From positions 3,968,001-4,032,000 of the forward strand of contig NZ_CP047025.1 in NCBI RefSeq assembly GCF_009796845.1: a stretch of 64,000 nucleotides of DNA. The letters run 5' to 3'. Each line of letters opens with the position of its first letter. Positions within the stretch are counted from its first letter, which is position 1. Of this stretch, positions 9,500 through 18,375 are shown in pieces. The notes under the pieces are model-generated. The model saw only the letters and a program-made list of their open reading frames with translations. It was not told the origin of the DNA and ran no database searches. The stretch comes from Cobetia sp. L2A1. GTDB taxonomy: Bacteria; Pseudomonadota; Gammaproteobacteria; Pseudomonadales; Halomonadaceae. The translations under genes and the position numbers were made by a program.

Positions 9500-9649
9500 G
9501 GCATGGCCCTCTGTAGTCAGTCGTGTCCAGCATTGACCTTTTTCCGCCGCACACTTCATGGTGTGCGTGCTCCAGCATGTCTTGCATTGTGAACTGGGCA
9601 ACGAACCTCGGCCAATGAAAGCTTTTCGCCTCATCATCAATACCGCTCA

Positions 9650-9671
9650 TATAAGGAAACTCTTTCTTATA
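9650..9671. promoter_or_regulatory. Inverted repeat upstream of metF
   Basis: TATAAGGAAA and CTTTCTTATA form an imperfect dyad 150 bases upstream of the metF start in a 320-base divergent spacer. It could be a methionine-cycle operator or promoter element. The binding protein is unknown; nothing else recognisable is in 9500-9819. Confidence 0.3.
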
Positions 9672-9819
9672 ACCTTACAGATGGCTAGCACGTGAATTAT
9701 CATCCAGAGGCTCTATCTCGGGCCCTGCAAGTGACATCACAGCATTCAGTGGATGACGCCAGCGCATCCCGCACGGCATGATGACGCTGGCCAACAACCT
9801 CACTTCACAAGGATGCGTG

Positions 9820-10749
9820 ATGGATCATATCGACCTGCAGCAGCCTCTTTGGATGCTGATCAGCTTCGTTGTCATCGGTGCACTGTGCGCTCGACGGCTG
9901 GCCATCGACCCGCGCCCCATCGCGACGCTATTGATCTATGTGATCGCCCCGCTGACATTCTTTCGTGGCCTGGTACTCGGTGAACCCTCGCTGAGTGACC
10001 TGAAACTGACGCTGGCGCTGTTCACGTTGTCGAGTCTCATCTGCCTGCTGGTACGTCCGTTGGCCGCGAAATTCTTCCCCCCTCAGGAAGCCGCGCTACT
10101 GGCCTTCTCCTCTGGCACCGGCAATACCGGCTACTTCGGGTTGCCTGTCGCGATGCTGCTGTTACCTCCGGAAGGTGTCACCCAGTATCTGTTCTGCCTG
10201 CTCGGCATCACGCTGTATGAATTCACGCTGGGCTTCTACGTCAGTGCACGCGGCCAGTTCTCGATGCGCCAGAGTCTTGCCAAGATCGCTCGTCTGCCGA
10301 TGATCTATGCCTTCCTGGCTGCACTGCTGGTCAGCACGCTGGGCATATCAGTGCCTCAAGCGGTATTGGAGGGGCTGAACTACTTCAAGTACAGCTATAC
10401 GGTGCTGGGGATGATGATCATCGGCATGACGCTGGGAGGCGTCAGTCTGCGCGAGGTGGATCCGCGCTTCATCCTGTCCGCGACGGCACTGCGCTTCGTG
10501 ATGTGGCCGCTGCTGAGTCTGGGTAGCGTGATGCTGCTGGGCAGCCTCTTCACGCTGGACCCGATACTGGCCAAGGTCTTCCTGCTGCTGGGCGTGGTAC
10601 CGATGGCCGCCAATGTCGTGGTACTGGCCATCGAGTTGAACATTCAGCCTGCGAAGGGTGCGATCGCGGTCATGCTGACTACACTGGCCGCCCCGCTGGT
10701 CATCCCACTATATCTCTCATGGATGCTGACGATCAGCGGGCTGGGCTAG
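9820..10749 (+). CDS. AEC family (auxin efflux carrier-like) permease
   Basis: This 309-residue inner membrane protein has about ten hydrophobic helices in two halves with a hydrophilic centre. Hallmarks of the AEC family are the early LLIYVIAPLTFF helix, the mid-protein SGTGNTGYFGLPVA segment with the broken-helix Asn/Gly/Pro pattern, and a C-terminal PMAANVVVLA repeat of the same pattern. Bacterial members export or import malonate, malate or other carboxylates; the substrate is not determinable. The ATG at 9820 is chosen because AAGGA precedes it by about seven bases; the frame opens 14 codons earlier. A hairpin lies just downstream (10770-10802). Confidence 0.87.
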   Translation: MDHIDLQQPLWMLISFVVIGALCARRLAIDPRPIATLLIYVIAPLTFFRGLVLGEPSLSDLKLTLALFTLSSLICLLVRPLAAKFFPPQEAALLAFSSGTGNTGYFGLPVAMLLLPPEGVTQYLFCLLGITLYEFTLGFYVSARGQFSMRQSLAKIARLPMIYAFLAALLVSTLGISVPQAVLEGLNYFKYSYTVLGMMIIGMTLGGVSLREVDPRFILSATALRFVMWPLLSLGSVMLLGSLFTLDPILAKVFLLLGVVPMAANVVVLAIELNIQPAKGAIAVMLTTLAAPLVIPLYLSWMLTISGLG

Positions 10750-10769
10750 AGAAGCTGACAAGCTAGTTG

Positions 10770-10802
10770 AGTGGGGTTCAGGGACTCACCTGAAACCCCA
10801 CC
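10770..10802. terminator. Possible terminator after the AEC gene
   Basis: Arms gtggggttcagg and cctgaaaccccac surround a short loop. It lies between the converging AEC and phosphoesterase genes; T runs are poor, so its strength is uncertain. Confidence 0.45.
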
Positions 10803-10824
10803 TGACAACGCGCGTAAAAAAGCA

Positions 10825-11736
10825 TCAGACTCCTGCCATCTCGGGAGTCTTGTGTGCAGCGCCAGCCTGCGGTGTCGCGATAGGTGGAGAGATGGACTTT
10901 TCTTCGACGGCCTGGCGCGACATCACGAACCGCGGGGCGCTTTCCATGATCTGCCCCTGCCAATCAATCAGATGCAGCGCACCCTCTGCGTCTTCCGCCA
11001 GCGCAGTGCAATGCTCGACCCAATCGCCATCATTGCAGTAGAGCACACCATCCTCGACGCGAAATCCCGCCTGATGAATATGCCCGCCGACATAACCGTC
11101 AAGACCTTCCAGTCGTGCCTGACGCATGGCGGCTTCCTCGAACTGCGCGACATAGCGCTGCGCTGTACCACTGCGACGCTTGAGCGCACTGGCAAGCGAC
11201 CAGTACGGCAGCCCGAATAGTGAGCGGCCACGATTGCACCAGCGATTGAGCGACAGAATAAATCCGTGCATGCCATCGCCTAGCGTGAGCAACCACGGCG
11301 CGATGCGTACATGGGTATCAAATTCGTCGCCATGTGAGACCAACAGACGACGACCATTGGCAGTGAGATGAATCGCGCGGCGCTCGATGGAGACATTGTG
11401 CAGCTTCAAGCCACATAGGCGGCGAAAGGCAGCATCGTGATTGCCGGGGATATAGATGACTTCACAACCACTGCGCGCCAAGCGCAGTACTCGCGCCACC
11501 AGCGCCTGCTGGTCCTTGTCGAGCACTGCGCGCTTGCGCATCGCGAGCAGGTCCACGATGTCGCCCACCAGATAGAGCCGCTCAGGGCGAACGCGCCGCA
11601 GCAACTTGGATAGCAGCGCCGCCTGACAATCCGGCGTGCCAAGATGCAGGTCAGAAATGAACAGGGTACGAACCTGCCCGAGGGCGGCAGGTCCAGTGCA
11701 GGAGTCATCCCGGGAGGGAAAGCGCGGCGCGGTCAT
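10825..11736 (-). CDS. LpxH-like calcineurin-type metallophosphoesterase
   Basis: This 303-residue protein has the full set of binuclear metallophosphoesterase motifs: FISDLHLG, LVGDIVDL, IPGNHDAA, LLVSHGDEFD and GGHIHQAG. This order matches the UDP-2,3-diacylglucosamine diphosphatase superfamily (COG2908). It is longer than canonical LpxH (about 240 residues), with a C-terminal extension and an insertion around SLNRWCNRGR, and so resembles the LpxH2-like group whose substrate is not settled. The ATG at 11736 has a GAGG ribosome site; the frame could begin at a TTG at 11778. The divergence from core LpxH means lipid A involvement is only a possibility. Confidence 0.82.
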   Translation of the reverse strand: MTAPRFPSRDDSCTGPAALGQVRTLFISDLHLGTPDCQAALLSKLLRRVRPERLYLVGDIVDLLAMRKRAVLDKDQQALVARVLRLARSGCEVIYIPGNHDAAFRRLCGLKLHNVSIERRAIHLTANGRRLLVSHGDEFDTHVRIAPWLLTLGDGMHGFILSLNRWCNRGRSLFGLPYWSLASALKRRSGTAQRYVAQFEEAAMRQARLEGLDGYVGGHIHQAGFRVEDGVLYCNDGDWVEHCTALAEDAEGALHLIDWQGQIMESAPRFVMSRQAVEEKSISPPIATPQAGAAHKTPEMAGV

Positions 11737-11874
11737 CTCTACCACCTCTGAATCAGCGGGTGTGGCCGGAAGAGCCAACTTGCCGAGACAGCGTGACGTG
11801 GGTTAATGACATGAACGTAACAAACAGATGAACACACGGTGACAGCTGGCGCGCATTCAAAGGATATCGGTAGC

Positions 11875-13047
11875 TCAGGCCTGACGATTGCTCAGGCCAG
11901 CCATCGCGCGGCGACGTGCGCGCTTCTGGCGATACATGCGGTCATCAGCGATATGAATCAGATCATCCACATCCACATCGCTCTGCAGCACGGGATCATG
12001 CGTTACACGCCCGATGCTGATATCGACCGGAAAGGCGATTCCCTCATGCAGGCGGCGCTCCTGCAAGCGACGCATCAACTGAGTCGCTGCCTGCTGACTG
12101 GCCATGTCACAGGCCCCTGGCATCACCACCAGAAATTCATCACCGCCCAAACGACAGGCCATGCCCTGATCACCTGCTGCCTGCGCCACGCCTTCTGCGA
12201 CCAGCTGAATCAGATGGTCGCCCTCGGCATGCCCAAAGCTATCGTTGACGTGCTTGAGGCGATCGACATCCACAAACAGGATCGACAGGCATCGGCGCGC
12301 ACGTGTGCTGTCGAGCAGTACCTGCTCGAAGAATTCGAGGCCAAAGCGACGATTGGGCAGGCTGGTGAGCAGATCATGATTAGCGCGGTACTCGAGCTCA
12401 TGCTGTTGCGTCAGCAGCTGCTGATTGACGCGATTCAGTTCAGTGTTACGTCCTTCCAATGCGAGCCGCAACATGACCGTGCGCTGAAACGTGGAGGAGC
12501 GTGCATGCGCAAGTGCCGGCGCGATACACAGCGTCGTCATCAGATAGGCACCGCCCGCCCCGACCAGATCAGTCAATTGCAGTGGGCTCAGCCAAGTGAA
12601 GATGGGGATATAGCACACGATCAAGGGCAGACTACTGGCGAGCTGATAGCGCCAGCCCCATACCAGCCAAGCCGGCATGGCAATCAGCACACAGGTGGCA
12701 AAGCTCAGGTTCCAAAGCGACAGCGCGATGACGTTATCAATCATCGCAGCGCCAAAACAGAAGAAGAGATTGCTCGCTAGCGCCCCGAACAGCACGATGC
12801 TATCGGGGTTCTGTGGATTCCGTCGCAACAAGAAAACACACAGCAAACAGATCCCGATCAATAGGAAGCGTCCTGCCCATAAAAGCTGCCAGGCGTGCGG
12901 CACCTCGAAGTAATCGAAGAGCAGGAAGCAGGCTAGCCCGGCAATCGCAAACATGACAAAGGTGTAATTGAGTCGGGCACAAAACCGGCGAGACTCACTA
13001 TCAGTGCCCAGATTACCTGGCGGCATAAGGTAGTCATGAAAAGGCAT
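11875..13047 (-). CDS. Membrane-anchored diguanylate cyclase (GGDEF)
   Basis: This 390-residue protein has an N-terminal membrane region of about five to six helices (residues 30-190, MASE-like), a linker helix, and a GGDEF domain from about residue 220. The active-site loop is intact (CRLGGDEFLVV), and the domain starts with the usual HDLLTSLPNRR and has SILFVDVDRLKHVND for Mg2+ binding. It should make cyclic di-GMP from two GTP. No phosphodiesterase EAL domain is fused. The position where an inhibitory RxxD is usual was not clearly seen. Signals sensed by the membrane part are unknown. Monocistronic and convergent to nothing nearby; 140 bases from the phosphoesterase gene. Confidence 0.92.
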   Translation of the reverse strand: MPFHDYLMPPGNLGTDSESRRFCARLNYTFVMFAIAGLACFLLFDYFEVPHAWQLLWAGRFLLIGICLLCVFLLRRNPQNPDSIVLFGALASNLFFCFGAAMIDNVIALSLWNLSFATCVLIAMPAWLVWGWRYQLASSLPLIVCYIPIFTWLSPLQLTDLVGAGGAYLMTTLCIAPALAHARSSTFQRTVMLRLALEGRNTELNRVNQQLLTQQHELEYRANHDLLTSLPNRRFGLEFFEQVLLDSTRARRCLSILFVDVDRLKHVNDSFGHAEGDHLIQLVAEGVAQAAGDQGMACRLGGDEFLVVMPGACDMASQQAATQLMRRLQERRLHEGIAFPVDISIGRVTHDPVLQSDVDVDDLIHIADDRMYRQKRARRRAMAGLSNRQA

Positions 13048-13389
13048 GGCGCATCCTCAGACAATAACTAGCGTTCTCTCATGCTACACCCCACGTAGAG
13101 ATGCCTCTATCTCAGTGTTGACTAGTTTGTTAACGCTACTGCACGGCCCTGGAGATTCTTGGCATGAACGACAATACCCCGGCGAAAGGGCCGAGGGGGT
13201 ATCAGGCACGAGGCTGAGTCAATGTGGCATTCCCCGCCAATATCTCGCGAAGTTCCCATGCCGGCCTATCGCCTGCATGCCACTCATGTGCCAGCAGATG
13301 CGCGACGCTACCGCATTGGAGAAGTCACCGACTGTCGAGACGACACGGTAACGATAAGGCCACCACACAACATGGTGGCCATCTCATGC
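13048..13389. other. Intergenic gap upstream of the GGDEF gene
   Basis: No convincing gene, RNA or operator was found. Open frames on plus (ending near 13351 and 13517) have no family resemblance; the second runs antisense to the small Lys-rich gene. Confidence 0.5.
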
Positions 13390-13515
13390 TCAATGAATTG
13401 AAGAAGTGCTGCCAGGATTCTTGGCCGTCTTGGCCGTCTTGGCCGCTTTCTTCTCTTTTGCTGTTAAAAGTGGCTTCTTTTTTGTCGCTTTTTTACTGTC
13501 TTGGCCTTTACTCAT
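13390..13515 (-). CDS. Small Lys-rich protein of 41 residues
   Basis: The frame starts MSKGQDSKK and continues with Lys/Ala-rich runs (KEKKAAKTAKTAK), ending in a Ser-rich tail. A strong ribosome site (GAAGGGAA, about six bases before ATG) supports translation. Short basic proteins beginning MSKG-D-KK are common as unannotated or hypothetical proteins in pseudomonads and relatives, by recollection rather than search. The high positive charge suggests RNA, DNA or ribosome association; this is inference. The gene stands alone, with A+T-rich sequence upstream. A threefold imperfect repeat of AAGACGGCC encodes the KTAKTAK segment. Confidence 0.65.
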   Translation of the reverse strand: MSKGQDSKKATKKKPLLTAKEKKAAKTAKTAKNPGSTSSIH

Positions 13516-13925
13516 GATATTTCCCTTCTGAGATGAATTCTAAGCTGAAGTCAGTATTGTCCAATCTCATGGCCGAGATGACACAGTAAAGCTACAGACT
13601 GAGGCACTACGATTCAGTATGGCCCCAAGAGTACGCGATAGATAGGGATAGATGATATTGTCTGGAAAATAAAATCCTTGGGTCTATAAAACCAAATAAT
13701 CTTCTTCCCTGATAATTTGACTACAACAAATCAATGCCACAAGAAATATTACTATCGATATTACCGGATGTTCATACCAACTCCAATATTTACACGATGA
13801 ATCCATAGACATGATGCCTTATGGATTATTGAATACTAAATACTGATATTATTGTTCTACTGCTGAGACTACTGCTGAGACTACTGCTTCCGCTTAGTCC
13901 TTCATCCCAGATCGCCCAAGGACTA
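13516..13925. other. A+T-rich intergenic segment with short tandem repeats
   Basis: No gene was found. By hand count 13681-13740 has 20 G or C of 60, far below neighbours. Around 13859-13887 the unit ctgctgagacta occurs twice in tandem plus a partial third copy. It may contain the promoter of the small Lys-rich gene near 13516-13600. Confidence 0.5.
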
Positions 13926-13972
13926 CAACGCCCCGGTACTCCTGTCGAGAGCAGCGGGGCGTTGCGTCTTTT
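13926..13972. terminator. Hairpin, first copy of a duplicated terminator segment
   Basis: Arms caacgcccc and ggggcgttg with a 21-base loop, then cgtctttt on plus. It lies about 50 bases beyond the stop of the NCS1 permease gene (minus). A closely similar copy is at 16749-16795. Confidence 0.6.
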
Positions 13973-14019
13973 CAGTTGTGGCTCAACATTCACTCACGAC
14001 TCGATTTTCAGCCAGGCAT

Positions 14020-15501
14020 TCAATATGCCTTGCGGCGTGAGGTCGTTGGCACGTAGATACGCGCAGAGGCCGCATCTCCCAGCCAGTAGCCAGAGAAGAT
14101 GCCATAAAGCCCCGCTGCCATCAGGCCGCCAATGAACAACGTGAAGTGTGTGATATCTCCAAGCGGCATGAAGCTGATGATCAATGTCACGGTGGATGAC
14201 GCAAGTAGCGCCTTGACCGCTGCCACATTGACACCCTTCTCGAAGAAGTAATCCCCTTGCGCACTTTCCGTGAACAGGGCGCGCGTATTGATATTCCCCT
14301 TGTGGATCAGATAATGGTCAAACAGGATCACTCCATAGACGGGCCCGATGGCGGCCGCGAGGATACCCACTGTGTACTGAATGATCTCGGGATTGTTGAA
14401 CAGATTCCACGGTGTGATGAAGATGGAACCAATGGCCGCTATCATGCCCCCCATTCGCCAGCTGATACGCGAGGGGGCCACATTGGAGAAATCAAAGGCT
14501 GGCGAGACGAAGTTGGCCACGATATTGATGCCGATGGTCGCCAGTACCAGGGTCAGAATGCCCAGCGCTGCTGCCACACCATTGTCGATGCGCGCCACGG
14601 TCTCCATCGGGTCATGCAGCATCTCACCGAAGATGGGCTGTGTGCCGGACACCACGACGACGGTGATGATGGCAAACAACAGGAAGTTGACTGGCAGGCC
14701 CCAGAAGTTGCCACGCTTCACGTCCCCGGGCGTCGCGCAATAGCGCGAGAAATCGCCAAAGTTGAGCGTCGGCCCAGCGAAGTAGCCCGCCACCAATGCC
14801 GCCGCGATCACCATCTGCCAAAGCGCTTCACTGCCGGACAGTGTCTTGCTCCCCAGTGTGAAACTGATGTTTTCCCAGCCGGCCTGCCAGACGATCCAAC
14901 CTGCCAACGCGAACATCACCACATAGACTGCGGGGCCTGCGAAGTCGATGAAGCGGCGTACGGCATTCATGCCCCACCAGAACACCAACGCCTGCAGCAC
15001 CCACATGAAGAGGAAGCAGTACCATCCCAGCGTAGAGAGGCCGAAATACTGAACCTCGGTCAACCCTTCCAGCGACGGCACATAACGCAGCAGCACCAGC
15101 ATCAGTGCATGTGCGGCCAGATATGTCTGGATGCCGTACCACACCACCGCGATCAGGCCACGGATGATCGCGGGAATGTTGGCGCCGTAGATACCGAAAG
15201 ACTGACGACAGACCACCGGGAAAGGAACACCGGTCAGCTGACTGGGGCGCGAGATCAGATTGGCAAACACCTGCACAATGAGAATTCCCACCAGCATCGC
15301 GACCAGTATCTGCCAACTCGCCAAGCCCAGAGTAAACAGGCTGGCCGCAAACACGTAGCCACCGACACTGTGCACATCGGACATCCAGAACGAGAAGATG
15401 TTGTACCAGTTCCAGTTCTGATCGCAAGGCGCGAGGTCCTCGTTGATCAGTCGCTTGCTGGCCTCGGGCAGATCAGCGCTTGGGGTGGTCTGGCGTGTCA
15501 T
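14020..15501 (-). CDS. NCS1 family nucleobase/hydantoin-type permease
   Basis: This 493-residue membrane protein has about twelve hydrophobic helices. The start NEDLAP..QNWNWYNIFSFWMSDVHSVGGY is typical of nucleobase:cation symporter-1 proteins, where the first helix carries substrate-contact residues. GNFWGLPVNF and ISRPSQLTGVPFPV are also NCS1-like. Family members import uracil, allantoin, cytosine or hydantoins with Na+ or H+. The divergent gene encodes an Asp/Glu/hydantoin racemase-like protein, so a hydantoin or allantoin-like substrate is inferred. The ATG at 15501 has a GGAGACG ribosome site; the frame extends 126 codons upstream but that part is not family-like. Confidence 0.88.
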   Translation of the reverse strand: MTRQTTPSADLPEASKRLINEDLAPCDQNWNWYNIFSFWMSDVHSVGGYVFAASLFTLGLASWQILVAMLVGILIVQVFANLISRPSQLTGVPFPVVCRQSFGIYGANIPAIIRGLIAVVWYGIQTYLAAHALMLVLLRYVPSLEGLTEVQYFGLSTLGWYCFLFMWVLQALVFWWGMNAVRRFIDFAGPAVYVVMFALAGWIVWQAGWENISFTLGSKTLSGSEALWQMVIAAALVAGYFAGPTLNFGDFSRYCATPGDVKRGNFWGLPVNFLLFAIITVVVVSGTQPIFGEMLHDPMETVARIDNGVAAALGILTLVLATIGINIVANFVSPAFDFSNVAPSRISWRMGGMIAAIGSIFITPWNLFNNPEIIQYTVGILAAAIGPVYGVILFDHYLIHKGNINTRALFTESAQGDYFFEKGVNVAAVKALLASSTVTLIISFMPLGDITHFTLFIGGLMAAGLYGIFSGYWLGDAASARIYVPTTSRRKAY

Positions 15502-15972
15502 TGTCGTCTCCAGAGTGGGCCTTTCCCGAGGCGACATGTCTCGGAATGCCTCCCACCTTTCAACAAGCGTGCCAGTGAAACACTTGTTGCTGACTTTCAA
15601 TCCATAATGCTTTCTCGCACCCTCACCATCCGATCGTCTTTGCCTGGCGGAGACGCGAATCATGAGGAATCCCCAGTAACGACGCACCATTGATGGCTGA
15701 TCGATCAGGAGTCTGCACCATTGACGAGCAGAGTTCAGGGTGCCGGAAAGGGCCCTCTGCCTTGTCGCGACGTCAGTGGATAGGGGAGTGATTGATGAGG
15801 CGAACATACATGATGAAACGAACGTTTCTTTGCTGATGGGCTCCGGGCTGGCACGAAAGCTGCTGGTGCTGGTGGTCATTCGCGGTCAGGCATTCCCGAC
15901 TTGTCAGTCCCTTCCAGCGCGTGTCATTCGCCTCATTCATCAGGCCAGACACGCCCAGACGAGAACTTCAGC
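15502..15972. promoter_or_regulatory. Divergent control region of the permease/racemase pair
   Basis: Two dyads stand out in 471 bases. One is CAACAAG (15561-15567) with CTTGTTG (15583-15589), 60 bases upstream of the permease start. The other is a perfect 14-base palindrome, GAAACGAACGTTTC, at 15815-15828, 145 bases upstream of the racemase start. Either could be an operator for a shared regulator, which is not encoded adjacent. Confidence 0.4.
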
Positions 15973-16713
15973 ATGCTGCGTCTCAAGGTCATCAACCCCA
16001 ATACCAGTCACACCATGAGCCAGCAGATGGCCGAGCGCCTGATGCAGCAACTGCCAGAGGATGTAAAGCTGGAGGTGCTGACTGCCGAACATGGCGCCCC
16101 AAGCATCGAGACAGCCGTTGAGGAGGCCATGGCCGTCATCGCGCTACTTGCGCTGATCAGTCAGGACAGAGCTGGCCTGCTGGAGACGCCTCCCGCCGAT
16201 GGCTACCTGCTGGCCTGCTTCGGAGATCCCGGGCTGGAAGCCGCGCGGGAGCTGAGCCCCGTACCGGTATTGGGTATCGCACAGGCAGCCATGCACATGG
16301 CGGCACTTTCGGTGCCTCCTTTTGCCATCGTCACCAGCATGGCCAGTACGCTGCCGATGTCGCATCAGCTATTGGAGCGCTACGCGATGCGCTCGCTCTG
16401 CTCCACGGTACTGGCGTGCGAGGTGCCGGTAATGACGCTCTCGCAGGCACAGACACCTCCTCCCGCCTTGCTGGAAAGCTGTGAATCCGCTCGGGCCAGC
16501 GGTGCTAGAAGTCTGGTGTTGGGGTGCGCTGCGATGGGGCCATTGCGCGACGCCATCGCAGCCAAGATCAAGCTGCCGGTCATCGATCCGATGCTGGCGG
16601 GACGTGATCTGCTGCTGACCCTGATGCGTCAGCCTGGTGCTCGCTCAGATAATCTCGTCTCGGAACACAAGCCGCTGAGCGGCATTTTCGCCTCAGGGCT
16701 GAGCAGGCTGTAA
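15973..16713 (+). CDS. Asp/Glu/hydantoin racemase family protein
   Basis: This 246-residue protein starts MLRLKVINPNTS, the family N-terminus. Both catalytic Cys of cofactor-independent racemases are present: C82 in LLACFGDPGLEA and C185 in LVLGCAAMG. That spacing matches hydantoin and allantoin racemases. It should interconvert enantiomers of 5-substituted hydantoins or allantoin in the cytoplasm. No hydantoinase, allantoinase or carbamoylase gene is nearby, so the pathway is incomplete here. The ATG at 15973 fits the family; the frame opens 24 codons earlier. Divergent from the NCS1 permease, with a terminator copy 36 bases after the stop. Confidence 0.86.
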   Translation: MLRLKVINPNTSHTMSQQMAERLMQQLPEDVKLEVLTAEHGAPSIETAVEEAMAVIALLALISQDRAGLLETPPADGYLLACFGDPGLEAARELSPVPVLGIAQAAMHMAALSVPPFAIVTSMASTLPMSHQLLERYAMRSLCSTVLACEVPVMTLSQAQTPPPALLESCESARASGARSLVLGCAAMGPLRDAIAAKIKLPVIDPMLAGRDLLLTLMRQPGARSDNLVSEHKPLSGIFASGLSRL

Positions 16714-16748
16714 CCCCGCAATGCCAGAGCCTCCAAAGGCCTGAACCA

Positions 16749-16795
16749 CAACGCCCCGACACTCCTGTGAAGGGGCATCGGGGCGTTGCGTCTTT
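16749..16795 (+). terminator. Terminator of the racemase gene, second copy of the duplicated segment
   Basis: Arms caacgccccga and tcggggcgttg, then cgtctttt. Nearly the same sequence as 13926-13972, with similarity continuing past the T run (cagt..tgg.tc). It also faces the end of the CPA1 antiporter gene. Confidence 0.8.
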
Positions 16796-16841
16796 TCAGT
16801 CATGGTTCGACTTCCAACCACGGCTCATTGTTCATCTAGGG

Positions 16842-18113
16842 CTAATGCTTTTCTTCCTGCGACTCCGCCTGAGAACGATCGCCGACGATGACTTTCACCA
16901 GTTTGCCGATGCTCAAGCCCTGCACCAGAATCGAGAACAACACGATGATGTAGGTCGTCACCACCAGCGGTTCACGGAATTCGCCTTCAGGAATCGCCAA
17001 CGCCAGTGCGACCGAGATACCCCCTCGCAGGCCGCCCCAGGTCAGCACTCGAGTGGTGCCCTTGCGGAAGGTATACCAGCGACGCAGGATGCTCAGCGGC
17101 ACACCGATGATGATCAGGCGAGACAGCAGGATGACAGCCACCAATGTCAGCGCGATACCAATCGCGGTCAGACTGATCGGCATCAGGACCAGCTCGAGGC
17201 CAATCAACACGAACAGCACGGCATTGAGAATCTCATCGATCAACTCCCAGAAGCCGTCAAGATAACGGCGTGTGTTATCCGACATCGCTCCAGCACGCGC
17301 CATGTTGCCGATGATGAGTCCCGCCACCACCATCGCGATGGGACCAGACACATGAAGAGCAGAAGAGAGCGCGTAACCCCCGAGAACCAGCGCCAGACTC
17401 AGCATCACCTCAACCTGATACTGATCAATGCTGCGCATCAACTGATAGACAAGCCACCCCAGCACCAGCCCCATCAGAATACCGCCGCCCGCTTCTTCGA
17501 CAAACAACAGGCCCATGTGGCCCAGATCAATCTCACCATTACCGGTAGAGGCGGTAGCGAGCAATGCGGTGAACAGCACCACCGCCACGCCATCATTGAA
17601 GAGTGATTCACCGACGATGCGAATCTCCATATCCGATGGCGCCCCCGCACTGCGCATGATGCCGAGCACCGCAATGGGGTCCGTGGGCGAGATGAGTGCT
17701 CCAAAGACCAGGCAGTAAAGATAGGGCACCTCGATGCTCGCCCACTGAAACAGCCACCAAGCCGCCGAACCGATCACTATCGTCGAGACCAGCACACCCA
17801 GCGTTGCGAGCAAGCCAATGGAGCGGCGATAGGCTTTCAGCCGAGAGAGATCAACATGCAGTGCACCGGCAAACAGCAGGAAGGACAGCATGCCGTCCAT
17901 CAACAGGCTGTTGAAGTTGATCCGCGACAACCAGTCTTCAGCGCTATCCGCGACAGCGGTGGTAATCGCAAAGTGATCCAGCCCGATGACCACCAGAGAC
18001 AGCACCAATCCGATGGCCATCACGCCAATGGTGGGCGGCAGTCGTAGCACCCGCTGGTTGAACCACATGCACACGGCAGTGATGGTAATGAACAGTGCGG
18101 CGAGATTAAGCAT
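16842..18113 (-). CDS. CPA1 family cation:proton antiporter (NhaP-like)
   Basis: This 423-residue inner membrane protein has about twelve helices. The conserved CPA1 motifs are present: a cation-site stretch SPTDPIAVLG with Thr-Asp-Pro, and GESLFNDGVAVV with the Asn-Asp pair that carries the ion. TWGGLRGGISVALAL with a conserved Arg also matches. It should exchange Na+, Li+ or K+ for protons and help with salt and pH tolerance. The ATG at 18113 is preceded by AAGGA and gives the usual MLNLAAL start; the frame runs 13 codons further. No regulatory partner is adjacent. Ion choice cannot be read with certainty. Confidence 0.9.
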   Translation of the reverse strand: MLNLAALFITITAVCMWFNQRVLRLPPTIGVMAIGLVLSLVVIGLDHFAITTAVADSAEDWLSRINFNSLLMDGMLSFLLFAGALHVDLSRLKAYRRSIGLLATLGVLVSTIVIGSAAWWLFQWASIEVPYLYCLVFGALISPTDPIAVLGIMRSAGAPSDMEIRIVGESLFNDGVAVVLFTALLATASTGNGEIDLGHMGLLFVEEAGGGILMGLVLGWLVYQLMRSIDQYQVEVMLSLALVLGGYALSSALHVSGPIAMVVAGLIIGNMARAGAMSDNTRRYLDGFWELIDEILNAVLFVLIGLELVLMPISLTAIGIALTLVAVILLSRLIIIGVPLSILRRWYTFRKGTTRVLTWGGLRGGISVALALAIPEGEFREPLVVTTYIIVLFSILVQGLSIGKLVKVIVGDRSQAESQEEKH

Positions 18114-18375
18114 CCAAATGCGTTCCTTTGTGGTGATGCTGCCAGCACGCACAGCATAGTCATTCCATGGTACTGGGAAATGGCCTGGGCCACTTGGTCT
18201 TCTGTGGCATCGCTCCTGCCAGCGCCCAGGCCCCGTGATAGTGAAATCCCGAACGAGGGCCTCTCAAGCAGATGACGAAGCCAAGCTGAATCAGCTAAAG
18301 GCTATACAACTATCACCCGTCCTCTATTTCAGGAATAAAGACGCAAGAAGAGTGAACTCATCTTGGACAGGCAAT

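Noticed and set aside
13224..13517. Plus-strand frame of 97 codons
   Set aside because: It overlaps the small Lys-rich gene on the opposite strand; its Leu/Ser-rich end is the antisense of the Lys codons.
14257..15693. Long plus-strand open frame (478 codons)
   Set aside because: It is antisense to the well-supported NCS1 permease gene; composition (His/Gln/Arg-rich) is that of a shadow frame and no family is recognisable.
16767..17606. Plus-strand open frame over the antiporter
   Set aside because: Antisense shadow; very high Gln/His/Arg content is typical of reverse frames here.
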